Shown here: one piece after another, positions 40,136-42,357 of the stretch
Layout: each line of letters begins with the position of its first letter
Numbering within the stretch: the stretch's first letter is position 1
IMG/VR virus record: IMGVR_UViG_3300002933_000022
Span: 1 to 42,357 of that record
DNA: 42,357 nucleotides
Reading direction: 5' to 3' (one strand)
DNA from: a virus
The notes under the pieces: generated by a model
The model's input: only the letters and a program-made list of their open reading frames with translations
The model's database searches: none
What the model was told of the DNA's origin: nothing
Made by a program: the position numbers and the translations under genes

Positions 40136-42357
40136 TGGCTAAAAAAGGTGAGTTACTAGGTAAGATAGGCGATAGTACCTATTACAGAACTCCTGATGGG
40201 AAAGTCGTTGACGATTCAGGCGAAGAAGTAAAAGGTCCAATTGCAAAAACTCTCGCAGCTGATTATGAAGCCAAACAACAGGAAAGAGCAGCCCAACAAG
40301 CCGAAGCTAAAAAAGCTGCTGACGAAGCTAAAGCATCGAGGGCTGCACAGGCTGCAGCTGAAAAACAAGCAAGACAACAACGATTAGCATCAGAACGTCA
40401 AGCAGCTGCAGAAGCAAGAAGACAAGAAGCACAAGCTGGACGTGAAGCTTCAAGACAAGCTAATCAACAATTAGCACAGAGAGCAAACGTACAACCAACG
40501 CCATCTGCTCCTATACAAGAAGCTCCTAAAGCTGGACCTACTGTTGGTCAAAGAGTAGGTGGTGCATTTAAACAAGCGGCGATGAGTGTTGGTCAAACTG
40601 CTTTTACAGGAGCCTTTCCAACTTTATCAGGAATAATTAATAGAAATGTTCCTGATCGTGAAAATGAACCTGTATCAGCTGGTGGTGGCGGAGGTGGCGG
40701 TTCAAGACAATCTCTTAATAGAATTGCTGACGAGATAAACACAACAAACCAAATGTTGCAGACTAATACTGCACGTGCGGAAATGACAAACCAAATTCTT
40801 GGTTTAATATTAAAAGAAGTTCAACAGTTAAAAAAACCTAGCCTACTCGAAAGTTTAATAGGTGGTGCTGGCAGTTTACTAGGTATGGGAGAAGCTGTTG
40901 CTGGCGCTGGAGCTGGTGCAGCTGTAGGTGGAGCTGCTAAAACAGGAATCAAATCACTACCAAAAACTGGTGTGTTGGGTGGCGCTCGTGGACTATTAAC
41001 AAGAGCTCCGTTAATTGGAGCATTACTTGGTGGTGGTTTTTCTGCTTATGATGAATACCAAGAATCTGGAAATGCTACAAGAGCTGCTTCTACAGGAGCT
41101 GGATCTGCTGTTGGTGGTGGTCTTGGTGCTTGGGGTGGTGCTGGTGCTGGTGCTGCATTAGGAGCATTTGGTGGACCTGTTGGTATTGCTATTGGCGGAT
41201 TACTTGGCGCTGCAATAGGTGGTTATGGTGGTAGCTGGCTTGGTGGTAAAGCAGGTAAAGCTGGATATGATGCATTAGCAACTCCAGATGCATCAAAAAC
41301 TGGCGCTATACCACAGGCAAGTAAAGATATTAAAGCTGCGCAGGATGCAGCTAAAGTAAATAATCAAATATTAGAATCGCCAAAAGATTCTATTGTTAAC
41401 GTGAAAACATTAACATTTAATGCAGATAGTATAATTTTTAATGCTAAAAATCAACAAACTGTTGCTACTACTAATGCGCCAGCTGCTGCTGGACCAACAA
41501 GCACTGTTAAGCCTGCAGTTTCTAGTGGGGCGCCGTTACCTAGTGCACAAAATATATCTGGACCTACTCAATCAGGATCTGTTAGAGAAGCATTAGCATC
41601 AGCACAAACTCCAAGCTTCTTTGGATTTGGTATGAGCCAAGTTCAAGATGCTCGTGCAAATGCAGGAACCACCTCATTTGGAGTTACTCCTGGCGCTCTT
41701 GCTCCTGCCAAAATACAACCTAATCAAGGAGCAGTTCAAACTGCATCTCTTGGACCAGCTGGTACTGGTGGCCTTTCCGACGCTTCTGCAGTTCAATTAG
41801 CTTCTACCATGGTTGGGAAAAGCAGAACTCAATCATTAGATTATTTAAAAGCTGGTGGTTATAATAACAAAGGTGAAGCATGGTGTGCTGAATTTGTTAA
41901 TTCTTCATTAAAACAAACTGGCGGAACTGGTTCTGGATCAGCTGTAGCTAATAGTTTCCAAAAGTGGGGAACACAAGTCGATCCTATTAAAGTACAAGCT
42001 GGTGATGTCGTACTTCAAACAAGAGGTCATGGACCAGGAGAAACAGGTGGACACGTAGGTATTGCTACTGGTAAATATCAGCATGGTCAAATTGAAATGA
42101 TTGCTGGTAATAGTAGTGGACAAGTTAAGAGGTATTTCGTTCCTGTCAATGGTCAACTTCAAGTAAGAAGAGGATCTGGTGGTAGTGGTAATAATCCAAA
42201 ATTAGCAGAAGCAACAAGAGATCCCAGCGCTGGTAATGCTGCGGGAGCTGCAAGAGCTTCTAATCCGTCATCAACTAATGCTACTCCATCGCCAGGCGCT
42301 ACTGGCGGAGCAATTAATGCAGGTGCTGGTAGAGGTAGTGTAGTTGAAGGATTAAAC
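40135..42357 (+). CDS. Tape-measure-like protein with embedded Cys/His peptidase domain (partial, 741+ aa)
   Basis: Start is ATG at 40135, overlapping the previous stop (TAATG); the frame is open to the window end. Residues 35-125 are a charged Ala/Gln coiled coil (AAEKQARQQRLASERQ). Residues 235-385 are hydrophobic Gly/Ala-rich with several likely membrane-spanning stretches (GAALGAFGGPVGIAIGGLLG), typical of tape measures. Residues about 545-675 are a TIGR02594/NlpC-P60-CHAP-like hydrolase: GEAWCAEFVNSSLKQTGG, then GTGSGSAVANSFQKWG, AGDVVLQTR, GGHVGIATG. Cys584, His640 and possibly Asn659 would form the active site, cutting peptide crosslinks of the host wall. A Gly/Ser/Asn-rich linker continues to the edge. 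It may be gp29-equivalent or a hub protein; the rest is unseen. Confidence 0.8.
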   Translation, partial: MAKKGELLGKIGDSTYYRTPDGKVVDDSGEEVKGPIAKTLAADYEAKQQERAAQQAEAKKAADEAKASRAAQAAAEKQARQQRLASERQAAAEARRQEAQAGREASRQANQQLAQRANVQPTPSAPIQEAPKAGPTVGQRVGGAFKQAAMSVGQTAFTGAFPTLSGIINRNVPDRENEPVSAGGGGGGGSRQSLNRIADEINTTNQMLQTNTARAEMTNQILGLILKEVQQLKKPSLLESLIGGAGSLLGMGEAVAGAGAGAAVGGAAKTGIKSLPKTGVLGGARGLLTRAPLIGALLGGGFSAYDEYQESGNATRAASTGAGSAVGGGLGAWGGAGAGAALGAFGGPVGIAIGGLLGAAIGGYGGSWLGGKAGKAGYDALATPDASKTGAIPQASKDIKAAQDAAKVNNQILESPKDSIVNVKTLTFNADSIIFNAKNQQTVATTNAPAAAGPTSTVKPAVSSGAPLPSAQNISGPTQSGSVREALASAQTPSFFGFGMSQVQDARANAGTTSFGVTPGALAPAKIQPNQGAVQTASLGPAGTGGLSDASAVQLASTMVGKSRTQSLDYLKAGGYNNKGEAWCAEFVNSSLKQTGGTGSGSAVANSFQKWGTQVDPIKVQAGDVVLQTRGHGPGETGGHVGIATGKYQHGQIEMIAGNSSGQVKRYFVPVNGQLQVRRGSGGSGNNPKLAEATRDPSAGNAAGAARASNPSSTNATPSPGATGGAINAGAGRGSVVEGLN

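Noticed and set aside
41938-42162. 74-aa minus-strand ORF
   Set aside because: Falls across the catalytic part of the peptidase domain, which is clearly coded on the plus strand.

Overview
This window is a tail-morphogenesis region of a T4-like (exo-T-even) myovirus. The DNA is visibly AT-rich, there are no cellular genes, and genes are packed end to end with ATGA/TAATG overlaps. Recognisable baseplate and head-completion proteins include gp4, gp5, gp6, gp8, gp25, gp26, gp27, gp48, gp53 and a PAAR tip protein. Their style (long Asn/Thr/Ser-rich fibres, a DUF4815-type protein, an enlarged gp8) is that of marine or freshwater T4-like phages such as cyanophages and pelagiphages. No photosynthesis or host-specific gene is visible, so the host is left open.

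Layout. From 36922 leftwards everything is on the minus strand. First comes the baseplate: gp48, gp53, gp27-like hub, gp5-like OB hub, a separate needle protein, a 65-aa protein, PAAR, gp25, gp6, a gp7/tail-protein-I-like protein, and a giant gp8 (36922-23052). Then come two large peripheral structural proteins (DUF4815-like, 1497 aa; 829 aa) and a 71-aa protein (23043-15814). Last is a run of tail-fibre-like genes with three small accessory ORFs (15810 to the left edge, where another fibre begins). On the plus strand from 36969 are gp4, an unknown 202-aa protein, a tail-tube-fold gp54-like protein, gp26, a -1 frame extension, a three-TM-type holin-like protein, and the first 741 codons of a tape-measure-like protein carrying a Cys/His peptidase domain.

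How the parts fit. gp25/gp6/gp7-like/gp53/gp8 form the wedge, and gp27/gp5/needle/PAAR form the hub and puncturing tip. gp48 and the gp54-like protein cap the baseplate and start the tube. gp26, with its possible frameshift product, sits where other phages keep tape-measure chaperones. gp5 has no lysozyme domain, and the only peptidoglycan hydrolase-like domain seen is in the tape-measure-like protein. The fibre genes are paralogues sharing N-terminal modules, repeat units and C-terminal motifs.

Regulation. T4 late-promoter-like boxes (TATAAATA or one mismatch) occupy almost every intergenic gap of 26 nt or more, plus a paired set in the 46-bp divergent gap at 36923-36968. No stretch longer than 300 bases lacks a gene. 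I saw no tRNA, CRISPR, insertion sequence or origin.

The observations most worth following are: the T7 slippery heptamer joining gp26 to a start-less 61-codon ORF; relocation of the wall hydrolase from gp5 to the tape-measure-like protein; a gp8 split by two large insertions built from modules shared with other baseplate proteins; and the shared motifs of the fibre paralogues.
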